DNA from: Chryseolinea serpens
GTDB taxonomy: Bacteria > Bacteroidota > Bacteroidia > Cytophagales > Cyclobacteriaceae
Length of the DNA: 64,000 nucleotides
Direction of reading: 5' to 3'
Assembly: GCF_900129725.1 (NCBI RefSeq)
Contig: NZ_FQWQ01000002.1
Coordinates: 930,001 to 994,000 of the forward strand
Below the pieces are notes generated by a model. The model ran no database searches, had not been told where the DNA came from, and saw only the letters and a program-made list of their open reading frames with translations. Positions 26,059-35,582 of the stretch are shown in pieces (position 1 is the first letter of the stretch; the number at the start of each line of letters is the position of its first letter). The position numbers were made by a program, and so were the translations under genes.

Positions 26059-26193
26059 GAATTATCCGATTGCGGACACCTTCGTTCGGTTATGGCCGGA
26101 TATTTAATCAAAATCGCATTTTAAGGCCCTAAAAGCCACTCTTGCCGACTGGCATTGATATTGGGTACAACGTTTCCAATCTATCTCATCGCT

Positions 26194-28617
26194 ATGCTCA
26201 AAAATTATATCACGATCGCGCTGCGCAACATCAGCCGGAATAAAGCTTACTCGGCCATCAACATTTTCGGGTTGTCGCTGGGTGTGGCTTGTTGTTTATT
26301 GCTGGCGTTCTATATCCAGGACGAATTCAGTGTCGACAAGCACCTGGCCGACAGCGACAACCTCTATCGCATTGTCACCCATTTCGATAGCGAGATGGTC
26401 ATCGACGAAAGCGGCACGGCTTCGCCCCCCATCGCCATGACGGCGAACGACGAAATTCCGGAGGTGGTGTCGGCCGCGCGATTGGTCAGTCCTCCCGGTG
26501 TGGGCGAAAGCCTGATCAAATACGAAGACAATATCTTCTACGAAGCCGGAGGCTACCTGGCCGACTCGACGCTGTTCGACGTGCTGACCTACACGCTCAC
26601 GGAAGGCAATCCGAAAAAAGCGTTGGTGGACGCCAACAGCGTGGTGATCTCCCAAACGATCGCGAAAAAATTATTTGGGAACAGCGAAGCCCTGAACAAG
26701 ATCATTAGTATTAGCCAGGGAGGTCCGGCCGTCGATTTCAGGGTCACCGGCGTCTTCATGGACAACCACAAAAGTCACGTGATGCCGCACTTCTTCACCT
26801 CCATGACCAGCACCGGTTGGGCCGAATACATGCGCTCGGATCAGGCGCAAGGCGAATGGGCGGGGCAGAATTTTGTGCCTTCCTATCTCAAACTCGCCCC
26901 CGGTCACAATTTGAAGACCGTCGAAAAGAAATTGAATGAAATGCTGCAGCGTCACGGCGCCGAAGACATGAAAGCACTGGGTATCCCAAAGACGCTTTCG
27001 CTCGAGCTGGTGAAGGACATTTACTTGTATTCGGAGGTACACCAAAGCCCGCGCATCGTCTACATCTATATCATCGCCTCGATCGCGGTGTTCATCCTGT
27101 TGATCGCCTGTATCAATTTCATGAATCTCTCCACCGCCAAAGCTACCAAGCGCGCGGGCGAGATCGGGTTGCGCAAAGCGATGGGTGCGGTTCGCAGTTC
27201 GCTGATCGGGCAGATCCTGGGCGAGGCCATGATCATCGTGCTCATCTCCATTTTGATCAGCCTGGTGATGGTGCAGCTTTCCCTTCCGTTCTTCAATGTC
27301 CTGACGGGAAAAGACATCTCGTTCAACTCCGGCAACGCAGCCTATGTGATCGGCGCGTTGGGCGCGCTTACGGTCGTCACCGGTCTGTTGGCCGGCAGTT
27401 ATCCCGCGTTCTACCTCTCCTCGTTCCAACCGGCACAGGTGTTGAAGGGAAAAGCTATCGTGAGTGGAGGCTCCGGGCTCTTGCGCCAATCGCTGGTCGT
27501 GTTCCAGTTCATGATCGCCATTGCGTTGGTTTGTGGCATGCTCATTATCGGAAGTCAGCTGCGGTATATTGAAAACAAAAATCTCGGTTTCAATTCCGAC
27601 GCGCTCATCGTGCTGCCGATGCGCAGTGGCGACGCGCTGAAAAATGCCAAGGCCCTGCAACTTGAATTGCAGCGCGTGGCGCATGTGAAACAAGTTTCTT
27701 CGGCCGCCTATGTGCCGGGCTCACAAGTCTGGAGCGATTTCTCGCTGTATGCCCAGGGCGGCAACATGGACAACGCGGTCGATCACCTGAACATTCACGT
27801 GGGTCCGGGCTTCACGGAGATCCTCGACCTGAAAATTCTCGCCGGCCGCACCTTCTCGGAAGATACGGCACAGGAAAAAGAAGGCAACCTGGTGATCAAC
27901 CGCACCGGCGCCAAAACCCTGGGCTTCGAACCCGAAAAGGCAGTAGGCCAGGAGTTGTTCACCGAGTGGCAGGGAGTTAAATACACGTTCCAGGTTATTG
28001 GAGTGATCGAAGATTACCACCAGAGCACGCTGAAAGAAAAAATCAGGCCGATGCTGTTTCAACTGTTTGAGACCCGGAGCCCCGACTATGTACTGCTGAA
28101 AACCGATACCCGGTATTTCAAAGAAACGATCGCCGACGTGGAAAAAGTCTGGAAGCAGATGATCGACGACACCCCTTTTGAATACACGTTCCTGGACGAG
28201 AACATCCGCAAGAACTATGAGCAAGACCGCAAAGTGTCGGCCATCATTACCACGTTCACGCTACTGGCGATGCTGATTTCGTGTTTGGGATTGTATGGCT
28301 TGTCCACCTTCATGGCCGAGCGCCGCTTCAAAGAGATCGGTGTGCGCAAAGTGTTGGGTGCCGATGTGCGCCAGATCGTGGCCCTGATGTCGAAGGAGTT
28401 TGTGAAGTTGGTGCTCATCGCCTTTGTCATTGCCGTGCCGCTGGCGTGGTATGCCATGTCGCGATGGCTGGAAGGGTTTGAATACAAGACCACCATCGAC
28501 GTACTCATCTTTGTGTATAGCGGCCTGGCGGCCCTGGTCATCGCGTTGACGACGGTGAGTTTTGAGTCGATCAGAGCGGCCATCGCCAACCCGGTCAACG
28601 CCCTACGAAACGAATAA
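26194..28617 (+). CDS. FtsX/MacB-type ABC transporter permease (~800 residues)
   Basis: A ~807-residue permease with duplicated halves. Each half has an N-terminal helix, a large periplasmic MacB_PCD domain and an FtsX bundle: NISRNKAYSAINIFGLSLGV, FMNLSTAKATKRAGEIGLRK, then LISCLGLYGLSTFMAERRFK and EIGVRKVLGADVRQIVALM. It ends with the typical IANPVNALRNE. These proteins need an ABC ATPase, but none is nearby. The start ATG at 26194 (MLKNYITIALRNI) agrees with paralogues; the longer frame from 26155 does not. It is followed after 32 bases by a paralogue, probably in one operon. Substrate unknown. Confidence 0.9.
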   Translation: MLKNYITIALRNISRNKAYSAINIFGLSLGVACCLLLAFYIQDEFSVDKHLADSDNLYRIVTHFDSEMVIDESGTASPPIAMTANDEIPEVVSAARLVSPPGVGESLIKYEDNIFYEAGGYLADSTLFDVLTYTLTEGNPKKALVDANSVVISQTIAKKLFGNSEALNKIISISQGGPAVDFRVTGVFMDNHKSHVMPHFFTSMTSTGWAEYMRSDQAQGEWAGQNFVPSYLKLAPGHNLKTVEKKLNEMLQRHGAEDMKALGIPKTLSLELVKDIYLYSEVHQSPRIVYIYIIASIAVFILLIACINFMNLSTAKATKRAGEIGLRKAMGAVRSSLIGQILGEAMIIVLISILISLVMVQLSLPFFNVLTGKDISFNSGNAAYVIGALGALTVVTGLLAGSYPAFYLSSFQPAQVLKGKAIVSGGSGLLRQSLVVFQFMIAIALVCGMLIIGSQLRYIENKNLGFNSDALIVLPMRSGDALKNAKALQLELQRVAHVKQVSSAAYVPGSQVWSDFSLYAQGGNMDNAVDHLNIHVGPGFTEILDLKILAGRTFSEDTAQEKEGNLVINRTGAKTLGFEPEKAVGQELFTEWQGVKYTFQVIGVIEDYHQSTLKEKIRPMLFQLFETRSPDYVLLKTDTRYFKETIADVEKVWKQMIDDTPFEYTFLDENIRKNYEQDRKVSAIITTFTLLAMLISCLGLYGLSTFMAERRFKEIGVRKVLGADVRQIVALMSKEFVKLVLIAFVIAVPLAWYAMSRWLEGFEYKTTIDVLIFVYSGLAALVIALTTVSFESIRAAIANPVNALRNE

Positions 28618-28649
28618 CCCCGACTGAGTTCACCCCTAAACCTACCGAT

Positions 28650-31007
28650 ATGCTGCGTAACTATCTTGTCATCGCCTGGAGAAGCCTGCAGAAAAGCAGG
28701 GTGTATTCCTTCATCAACATCGCGGGCCTTTCCATTGGGTTGGCATGCAGCATGTTTATTTTTCTGTGGGTGGCCGACGAGCGGTCGTGGGATAATTTTC
28801 ATGAAAAGAAAAGCGAGCTGAACCGCGTCTACATCAACTGGCTTGGCGACCGCGGTGTGCAAACACAGATGGCGGTGAACTTGCCGCTGTGGGAAGAACT
28901 CAAGCATGATCGCGACATCGTGCACGTGGCGCCCACCGACTGGGGTCGCGAGTTTTTGCTGACCTATGGCGAAAAGCGATTGTACCGGACCGGTTATTAT
29001 GCCGGCGACGACTTCCTGAAGATGTTTTCATTCCCTGTGGTGCAAGGATCAGCCGAAAACCAATTGAAGGATCCGTCCACCATGGTCATCACCGAAAGCA
29101 CGGCGAAAGCGTTGTTTGGCGACGAAGACCCGATCGGAAAAATGATCCGCGTAGACGACCGGGGAGAACTCACCGTGACGGGCGTAACCAAAGATGTCCC
29201 CACCAACTCCACGTTCCAGTTCCAATGCCTGTTGCCCTTCAGCACCTACGCTATCCGCGAACCCTGGACAAAAGAAGCGATGACGCAGTGGTCCAACAAC
29301 TCCTTCAATCTCTATGTAGAATTTGCAAAAGGCGCCGAGGCACAAGCCATTGAAAGCCGTTCAAAAGATATCATCAAAAAACACCGGGAGAATTCCACCC
29401 AGGAAGTAACGTTCCTGCCCATGGAGCGCTGGCGTCTTTTTGGCGAATTTGAAAACGGCAAGAGCACTACGGGCACCATCGTGTATGTGCGTATGTTCAC
29501 TATCATCGCCCTCTTCATCCTGGTGATCGCCTGCATCAACTTTATGAACCTGGCCACGGCCCGCTCCGAACGACGCGCCCGTGAAGTAGGGATCCGCAAG
29601 AGCATCGGCTCCAAACGCAAAGACCTTGTGGTGCAATTCCTGGGAGAAACTTTTTTTATAACGATCCTCGCGTTCATTCTCGCAGTGGGATTGGTAGAAA
29701 GCCTGTTGCCGCTCTACAACGACCTGGTGGACAAAAAGCTGTTTATCGACTTCACAAACCCTTTGCTGTGGCTGGTTTCGGTTGGCGTGATCGCGATGAC
29801 CGGTTTTATTTCCGGCAGCTATCCCGCGCTCTACCTTTCCTCGTTTCAACCCGCCGCGGTGCTGAAAGGAAAAATGCAGATGGGCAAGAGCGGCACCACG
29901 CCCCGCCGGATGATGGTGACCCTCCAGTTTTTCTTTTCCATCGTGCTGATCTTTTCCACGATGGTAATCTACAAACAACTCAACCACCTGAGAAACCGTC
30001 CCACCGGCTACGACGGCGCACGCCTGGTCACCATTGGTTCTGTAGGCGACATTCCCAAGAACTATAACACCATCAAACAAGAGCTGCTGGCTTCCGGCCT
30101 GGCCGAAAACGTCATGCGATCGTCGAGTCCCATCACGGCCATCTATGGTTTCAAGGAAGTGGGCTGGGCCGGCAAACGCGAAGATCAACGATCGTCGTTT
30201 GCCATCATCGGAACGGACTATGATTATACGAAAACCCTCGGTGTGAAAATGCTCCAGGGCCGCGACTATTCGGATGCCTACAACGATTCCTCCTCGATCA
30301 TCCTAAACCAGACAGCCGTGGAATATATCGGTCTCAAAAATCCCATCGGCGAAACCCTGACCATAGACGACCACAAGTTTACCGTCATCGGCGTAACCGA
30401 AAATGTGATCATGAATTCGCCACAGCGGCAGATCGATCCCACCGTACTCGTCTTTGATCCCAACTGGATGAGCGACGTGACGCTCCGGCTGCCGGAAAAT
30501 AAAAATACACAGGAGGCATTGGCCGGGGTGGAAGCGATCTTCAAGAAATACAACCCCTCGTATCCGTTCACCTTCCGTTTCACGGAAGACGAGTTCAACC
30601 GCAAATTCACCAACATTCAACGCGTCGGCCGCCTGGCCAATCTCTTTGCCGGCCTGGCCATTCTCATTTCTTGTCTCGGGCTTTTTGGACTTGCCGCCTT
30701 CACGGCCGAACAACGCACGAAAGAAATCGGCATTCGGAAAGTGTTGGGGGCTACCGTGTCGAGCGTGGTCGTTTTGCTGTCGAAAGAATTTACCCGGCTG
30801 ATCATTCTGGCCTTTGTGCTGGCGGCGCCGTTGGCTTGGTGGGCCATGAACCAATGGCTACAGGAATATGACTACCGTATATCCATTCCATGGTGGATTG
30901 TGGCGAGTGCCGGTGGTCTGGCGTTTGTACTGGCGGTTGCCACGGTAAGTTTTCAGGCCGTCAAGGCTGCGGTGGCCAATCCTGTGAAGTCGCTGCGAAA
31001 CGAATAA
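28650..31007 (+). CDS. FtsX/MacB-type ABC transporter permease (~785 residues)
   Basis: A 785-residue paralogue of the preceding gene with the same architecture: MLRNYLVIAWRSLQKSRVYS, INFMNLATARSERRAREVGI, LISCLGLFGLAAFTAEQRTK and the ending VANPVKSLRNE. It lies 32 bases after its neighbour and is probably co-transcribed. The two are clearly related but diverged, so the pair is not a recent duplication. Function is inferred from the family only: mechanotransmission or export driven by an ATPase encoded elsewhere. Confidence 0.9.
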   Translation: MLRNYLVIAWRSLQKSRVYSFINIAGLSIGLACSMFIFLWVADERSWDNFHEKKSELNRVYINWLGDRGVQTQMAVNLPLWEELKHDRDIVHVAPTDWGREFLLTYGEKRLYRTGYYAGDDFLKMFSFPVVQGSAENQLKDPSTMVITESTAKALFGDEDPIGKMIRVDDRGELTVTGVTKDVPTNSTFQFQCLLPFSTYAIREPWTKEAMTQWSNNSFNLYVEFAKGAEAQAIESRSKDIIKKHRENSTQEVTFLPMERWRLFGEFENGKSTTGTIVYVRMFTIIALFILVIACINFMNLATARSERRAREVGIRKSIGSKRKDLVVQFLGETFFITILAFILAVGLVESLLPLYNDLVDKKLFIDFTNPLLWLVSVGVIAMTGFISGSYPALYLSSFQPAAVLKGKMQMGKSGTTPRRMMVTLQFFFSIVLIFSTMVIYKQLNHLRNRPTGYDGARLVTIGSVGDIPKNYNTIKQELLASGLAENVMRSSSPITAIYGFKEVGWAGKREDQRSSFAIIGTDYDYTKTLGVKMLQGRDYSDAYNDSSSIILNQTAVEYIGLKNPIGETLTIDDHKFTVIGVTENVIMNSPQRQIDPTVLVFDPNWMSDVTLRLPENKNTQEALAGVEAIFKKYNPSYPFTFRFTEDEFNRKFTNIQRVGRLANLFAGLAILISCLGLFGLAAFTAEQRTKEIGIRKVLGATVSSVVVLLSKEFTRLIILAFVLAAPLAWWAMNQWLQEYDYRISIPWWIVASAGGLAFVLAVATVSFQAVKAAVANPVKSLRNE

Positions 31008-31039
31008 GCGCAGCGATGGTGAGGTGAAACACTCCGCTC

Positions 31040-31648
31040 CTATTTCACTTCGTAATACAATTTATTCAGGTCCTGTAGTTGACCGGGAAAGATCTCCACG
31101 GTTTCGGCGCAGCGCACGATCATCTTTTTTATGTCCGCTTCATCCTTTCCTTTTTCCAAGGGAGCGTTGAACGTGAGCATCTGGTCGAAACAGATGGCGA
31201 AAATGTAGAATTGCTTGCTGATCGATGGATTGTCCTTGGGCATGGTCAGCGTCCAGAGCAGCATGGGTTTGTTGTTGATGTTCAGGTATTCGGCTTTGCC
31301 TTTCAAGGGCCCTGCGTTCAATTCTTTTTCGATATAAGCTTGTTCATACTTCCGGTAGGCTTCGAGGAGGCGCTTTTGTTCGGCTGCGTCGGGGGCCTTT
31401 GGATTTTGAAGGAAGGGGATGATCGTGGCCTGGAAAAGTTTGCCGTCGACCCAGAGGAAGTTGGGGTCCTCGGTGTTTTTCACCGAGTCGGCTTCGATGC
31501 GAAAAGTAAAGGAATTGGTGTGACCATTGTAGACCACCATCACACCATAACGGGCTTTAAGCTTGGCGGTTAGGAATTCTTCGGCTTGGTATTGGGCTTG
31601 GGTACTTAATGATGCGAGGAGAAGGAAGATGAGGAAGAAGTTTTTCAT
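31040..31648 (-). CDS. Secreted hypothetical protein
   Basis: A 202-residue protein with a clean signal peptide (FFLIFLLLASLSTQAQ) and a soluble mature part. No known family recognised; the pattern YGVMVVYNGHTNSFTFRIEA and the hydrophobic core FYIFAICFDQML suggest a small folded beta domain. It converges on the permease pair with a 32-base gap and is read toward it. Upstream lies a repeat-rich gap with an ACCGCAAAGGCGCAAAGACGC motif and a full 169-bp element. Confidence 0.7.
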   Translation of the reverse strand: MKNFFLIFLLLASLSTQAQYQAEEFLTAKLKARYGVMVVYNGHTNSFTFRIEADSVKNTEDPNFLWVDGKLFQATIIPFLQNPKAPDAAEQKRLLEAYRKYEQAYIEKELNAGPLKGKAEYLNINNKPMLLWTLTMPKDNPSISKQFYIFAICFDQMLTFNAPLEKGKDEADIKKMIVRCAETVEIFPGQLQDLNKLYYEVK

Positions 31649-31708
31649 GGTGTAAGTTTAACCGCAAAGGCGCAAAGACGCAACTTCCACGCGCAGGCTT
31701 GGTGTTTT

Positions 31709-31740
31709 TCGCCCGTCCTTGTTGATGTTTTTCTCCGCCA
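31709..31740. repeat. Decayed end of the 169-bp element
   Basis: CGCCCGTCCTTGTTGATGTTTTTCTCC resembles the left end CGCCCTTGTTGGTGTTCTTCACC of the full elements, with several changes and a lost stem. Assigned by position and wording only; a chance match is possible. Confidence 0.35.
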
Positions 31741-31803
31741 AAAAGTTGGGCTGGAACAGGTTTATATTCCACCACCTATTGCCACGAATTCCTCAAATTA
31801 CCC

Positions 31804-31972
31804 CGCCCTTGTTGATTTCTTCACCAACAAGAATTAGGGCACTAAATCATTGACGTATCGGAATACATAATGCAAGGGAATGCCCATTGTTTTTAAAGGC
31901 CGTTCACATCAGGTGCTTTTGGCCTATTGATTGTCACCCGATGCTTGTTGGTGAAGAACACCAACAAGGGCG
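31804..31972 (+). repeat. 169-bp MITE-like element, copy 1
   Basis: Runs from CGCCCTTGTTG to CAACAAGGGCG. The ends are inverted repeats of each other, and each end can fold by itself: the right one is a perfect 10-bp hairpin CTTGTTGGTG-AAGAA-CACCAACAAG (31944-31968). The reverse complement of the element at 35293-35461 aligns over the whole length at roughly three-quarters identity, with shared blocks such as AAATCATTGACG, AAGGGAAT and CGATGCTTGTTGGTGAAGAA. No reading frame, and no clear target-site duplication. It occupies most of the gap 31649-31984 between two minus-strand genes. Confidence 0.85.
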
Positions 31973-31984
31973 AGGCGACCGTGC

Positions 31985-32545
31985 TCAATTAATCACCCGC
32001 TCTTTCACTTTGTCTTCCACCGGCACAAACGTATAACCTTGCTGCTTCAGGGCATCGGCTTCATTGTAATACGATGATGCGTAAGTGATCTTTCCATCGA
32101 TGACTTTGTACACCACGTGGATCTTGATCGACACCGGTGGACGTCCATTTTTATACGTAACACCGAGTGAGCCCCACTCCAGCACCCAGTCACCTTTGAG
32201 CGGGCCCTCCGCTTCGGTGTGTGACAGCGCAGTGATGCGGTCGTATTTCATGGAACCGTAGACGGTTTCCCAGTTCTTGCGTGTCCTTTCCAGGTAGCTG
32301 GCACGTCTGGTGGTATCGCCCTTCACAGGGCCGTGATCTTTGAAATTGGGGGCCATAAACATTTCCATGGTGGCGACGTCGCCGACCAGGCTGGCCTGGA
32401 TGTATTGATTCACGATGGCTTTGTTCCGTTCACCCACTTCTGTCGCATTAACCGTTTCGTCTTTTTGGGGAGCAGCGGTGGGTTTGTCGCACGAGGTCAC
32501 GCCCATCACTATGATGATCATGGCCATAAAAGCTAAACCTTTCAT
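31985..32545 (-). CDS. NTF2/SnoaL-like lipoprotein
   Basis: A 186-residue lipoprotein with lipobox GVTSC (Cys19) and a SnoaL/NTF2-like fold: ERNKAIVNQYIQASLVGDVA, MEMFMAPNFKDHGP, and the closing strands VSIKIHVVYKVIDGKITYAS. Many Bacteroidota carry such exported NTF2-like proteins of unknown activity; a small hydrophobic ligand is possible. The stop lies 12 bases from the end of the 169-bp element, which may therefore shape the 3' end of the transcript. Confidence 0.78.
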   Translation of the reverse strand: MKGLAFMAMIIIVMGVTSCDKPTAAPQKDETVNATEVGERNKAIVNQYIQASLVGDVATMEMFMAPNFKDHGPVKGDTTRRASYLERTRKNWETVYGSMKYDRITALSHTEAEGPLKGDWVLEWGSLGVTYKNGRPPVSIKIHVVYKVIDGKITYASSYYNEADALKQQGYTFVPVEDKVKERVIN

Positions 32546-32869
32546 ATTCTGAGTTGGTCAGTATTCAAAGCAATACAAACACTCCTCATCATGGTTCGCC
32601 GACGATGAACAACACGGCAGGAAAATATGTGTTTTTTATTACCGGCTAACGCGGTCTGGTGTCTATCTAAATTTACGTATAACGCACCGAAAAGTAACGG
32701 CTTCGGCACTGAATTTTAGCGATCCCTTCAACCCCTTGTCGCCCGGTGGCGGACGATTTTGCACGTGTTCGTCCAACCTGATTTAGCGCCAACCCGTCAA
32801 ATCACTTCCATTCGACGTTTTGTGCGTGGCATTGGAATTGACTTGGCGTGATCGACTAATCCGCTCCCT
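32546..32869. other. Intergenic region, no clear feature
   Basis: 324 bases between the divergent NTF2-like lipoprotein and the third permease gene. A one-mismatch -7 box TAAATTTA near 32667-32674 was noticed; no repeat, convincing promoter or small gene was seen. Confidence 0.5.
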
Positions 32870-35257
32870 ATGTTCAAAAGCTACTTCATCACCGGTCTGC
32901 GCAATCTGACGAAACAGAAAGCCTACTCCTTCATCAAGATCATCGGACTCGCCTTCGGACTCGCCGCCAGCATGATGATCTATCTCTACATCGAAGAAGA
33001 CCTGAGTTACGACACGTTCCACCACAACTACGACCGCATCGTGCGCCTCCTCACCATCGATAGCGCCGAAGGGGTGAGCAGCAAGCACGTGGGCGTGACC
33101 CAACCCATGCTAGCGCCCACCGCCGAGGCCGAATTGCCCGAAGTGACGGAAAGCGTGCGCTTCACCGGTGGCGGCCGCTACGACCTACGCTATGGCGACA
33201 ACATCCTGAAATGCGAAGCCGCCTTTCGCGTAGACCCTTCTGTGTTCGACGTATTCGATTTTCCCATCCTGGATGGCGAGAAAAAAGGCGCACTCGACAA
33301 ACCGGGCTCGATCGTGATCACCAAGACCCTGGCAAAGAAAATATTCGGCAATGAAGAACCGGTGGGCAAGACCGTGAAGCTCAACCAAACCACCGACTTG
33401 TTTGTGACGGCCGTCATCGCCGACCTTCCCAAAACGTCGCACCTGCAATTCGACCTGCTCCACTCGCTGGTGCCCGGCCAAAATGACGACGGGCTGCGCC
33501 AGGCATTGGAAACGTGGCAAGGGATTTTCACTTTCTCTTATCTGCTCCTGGACAAACCCGCCAATATCCCCGACCTCAATGCAAAACTCCAGGCCATCAC
33601 CAAAAAGAATAACGCCTACCAATTTTTCACACCCGATGTGCAGCCGCTACGCGATGTTCATTTGAAGTCGAAGGAGATCTTGTTCGAAACCAACGCAAAC
33701 AAATCGGATATCCTCAATGTGTATGTACTCTCCACCATCGCCGCCCTCATCCTGATTTTGGCGGCCGTGAATTTCATGAACCTCGTCACGGCAAAATCGG
33801 CCGGACGGGCCAAGGAAGTGGGCATGCGCAAAGTGATCGGCGCCGTGAAATATCAACTCATCGGACAACACCTGATCGAATCTATTGTCGTAACCACCGT
33901 GGCCGCCATATTGGCTGTGGTGATCGTATTTGCCGCGGTACCCGTGCTGAACAGCACGTATCAACGGTTTGCCGACGTCATGATCCTGTTGCAGCCTTCA
34001 AGCCTCCTCATGCTGGGTGGTTTGGTGCTGGTGGTGGGCGTATTGGCCGGAATTTATCCGGCATTTGTGTTGTCGGCTTTCAAACCGATCCTGGTGCTGA
34101 AAGGATCGTTCAAAAATTCTACACGCGGCATTCAGCTGCGCAAGGCCCTGGTGGTACTGCAGTTCACCATCTCCATCGCGCTCATGGTGGGCACCGGCAT
34201 TGTCTACCAGCAAATGCGCTTCATCTACAGCGCCGACCTGGGCTATAGCCGCGACCAGGTGATCACCATCCAACAAAACGGCGACGCCGTGACCCGCGCC
34301 ACCGCCCTGAAAACGGAATTGATGCGCAACGAAAACATTGTTTCCGCCGGCACCTCCTCCGCGCGTCTCGGACAACAACTGGGGCGCACCAACATTTTCC
34401 CCGAAGGCTCCACCAGCGAAACCAACATCATCACCAGCGTCATGGTGGCCGACGAAAACTTCATTCCCACCATGGACATGAAAATGGCCGCCGGCCGGAA
34501 TTTCTCCGTCGAGTTCGCCGACTCGCTGTCGATCATCGTGAATGAGGAAATGCTCCGGCTTTTGAAGTGGAACGATGCCCTGGGTAAGAAGATCGGGTTG
34601 CAATCGGGGGCCACAGTGGCCGACCAAACACAATACACCGTCGTTGGTGTCGTAAAGGATTTTCATTTTGCTACGATCCGGCATAAGCTGGAGCCTATGT
34701 TTATGCTCTACAACAAAGACAACAACGCTTTGTCGATCAAAATCAAAGCCGGCGACATTCAGAATACACTGGCTTATGTGGAAGCTACTTGGAAAAAAGT
34801 GAATCCGGGCACGACTTACGAGTACGCTTTCCTGGATGAACAATTCGCAAACCTCTATCGCAATGAGCAGGCTTTTGCCAACATGTTTACGCACTTCACG
34901 GTTTTGGCGTTGGTGATTGCTGGGTTGGGATTGTTCGCGTTGTCGGCCTTTACGGCGGAACAACGCAAGAAAGAAATCGGAATCCGAAAAGTACTGGGGG
35001 CCAGCAATGCCACGATATTCTATAAGCTCTCATCCGAGTTCATCATGCTGATCCTGGTGGCGTTTGTGCTTGCCAGTGGCGTGGCCTATTTTGTGATGAC
35101 ACAATGGTTGAAGGATTTTCAATACAGCATTCAAATTGGCGTGGGCATCTTCGCGTTGGCGGGCGCTGCTTCGGTGATGATTGCTTTGCTGACGATTAGC
35201 TTTCAGGCGTTGAAGGCGGCGTTTAGCAATCCTGCGGATGCATTACGGACAGAGTAG
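32870..35257 (+). CDS. FtsX/MacB-type ABC transporter permease (~795 residues)
   Basis: The third large permease: 795 residues with MFKSYFITGLRNLTKQKAYS at the start, NFMNLVTAKSAGRAKEVGMR in the first FtsX unit, GLFALSAFTAEQRKKEIGIR in the second, and the ending FSNPADALRTE. It stands alone on the plus strand and is not adjacent to an ATPase. Downstream, 36 bases after the stop, begins the second full 169-bp element. Confidence 0.9.
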   Translation: MFKSYFITGLRNLTKQKAYSFIKIIGLAFGLAASMMIYLYIEEDLSYDTFHHNYDRIVRLLTIDSAEGVSSKHVGVTQPMLAPTAEAELPEVTESVRFTGGGRYDLRYGDNILKCEAAFRVDPSVFDVFDFPILDGEKKGALDKPGSIVITKTLAKKIFGNEEPVGKTVKLNQTTDLFVTAVIADLPKTSHLQFDLLHSLVPGQNDDGLRQALETWQGIFTFSYLLLDKPANIPDLNAKLQAITKKNNAYQFFTPDVQPLRDVHLKSKEILFETNANKSDILNVYVLSTIAALILILAAVNFMNLVTAKSAGRAKEVGMRKVIGAVKYQLIGQHLIESIVVTTVAAILAVVIVFAAVPVLNSTYQRFADVMILLQPSSLLMLGGLVLVVGVLAGIYPAFVLSAFKPILVLKGSFKNSTRGIQLRKALVVLQFTISIALMVGTGIVYQQMRFIYSADLGYSRDQVITIQQNGDAVTRATALKTELMRNENIVSAGTSSARLGQQLGRTNIFPEGSTSETNIITSVMVADENFIPTMDMKMAAGRNFSVEFADSLSIIVNEEMLRLLKWNDALGKKIGLQSGATVADQTQYTVVGVVKDFHFATIRHKLEPMFMLYNKDNNALSIKIKAGDIQNTLAYVEATWKKVNPGTTYEYAFLDEQFANLYRNEQAFANMFTHFTVLALVIAGLGLFALSAFTAEQRKKEIGIRKVLGASNATIFYKLSSEFIMLILVAFVLASGVAYFVMTQWLKDFQYSIQIGVGIFALAGAASVMIALLTISFQALKAAFSNPADALRTE

Positions 35258-35292
35258 TCACCCGATCGCCACACGCCGTCACCCTCCGCGCA

Positions 35293-35461
35293 CGCCCTTG
35301 TTGGCGTTCTTCACCAACAAGCATCGAACAATAGTCATTCAAGTTACACGCGCTTGATGCGACCAGCATTTAGAGCGATGGGTATTCCCTTGGATCATGT
35401 ATTCTGGGCGTCAATGATTTGTCCCCTAAATTCTTGTTGGCGAAGAACACCAACAAGGGCG
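35293..35461 (-). repeat. 169-bp MITE-like element, copy 2 (inverted)
   Basis: The same length as copy 1 at 31804-31972 and its homologue when read on the minus strand. Both ends form near-perfect hairpins: CTTGTTGGCG-TTCTT-CACCAACAAG (35297-35321) and CTTGTTGGCG-AAGAA-CACCAACAAG (35433-35457), each with one C/A mismatch that reads as a G-U wobble on the other strand. It sits between the third permease and the promoter of the secreted unknown gene. Confidence 0.85.
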
Positions 35462-35480
35462 GGAGGGCGGTGGGATCATG

Positions 35481-35514
35481 TTGTGTGGCCATTGACTTAG
35501 ATGAATTATATTTG
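35481..35514 (+). promoter_or_regulatory. Probable promoter of the secreted unknown gene
   Basis: TATATTTG at 35507-35514 matches TAnnTTTG exactly, with a TTG at 35481-35483, 23 bases upstream, as a possible -33 element. Transcription from ~35521 would exclude the ATG at 35520 and supports the start at 35583. It begins 20 bases beyond the 169-bp element. Confidence 0.5.
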
Positions 35515-35582
35515 CCGGCATGCCACCCGAAGCCACTCCTAAAGCGCACCCAGATCGCAACATCCGTCACTTTCGCCAGCAA

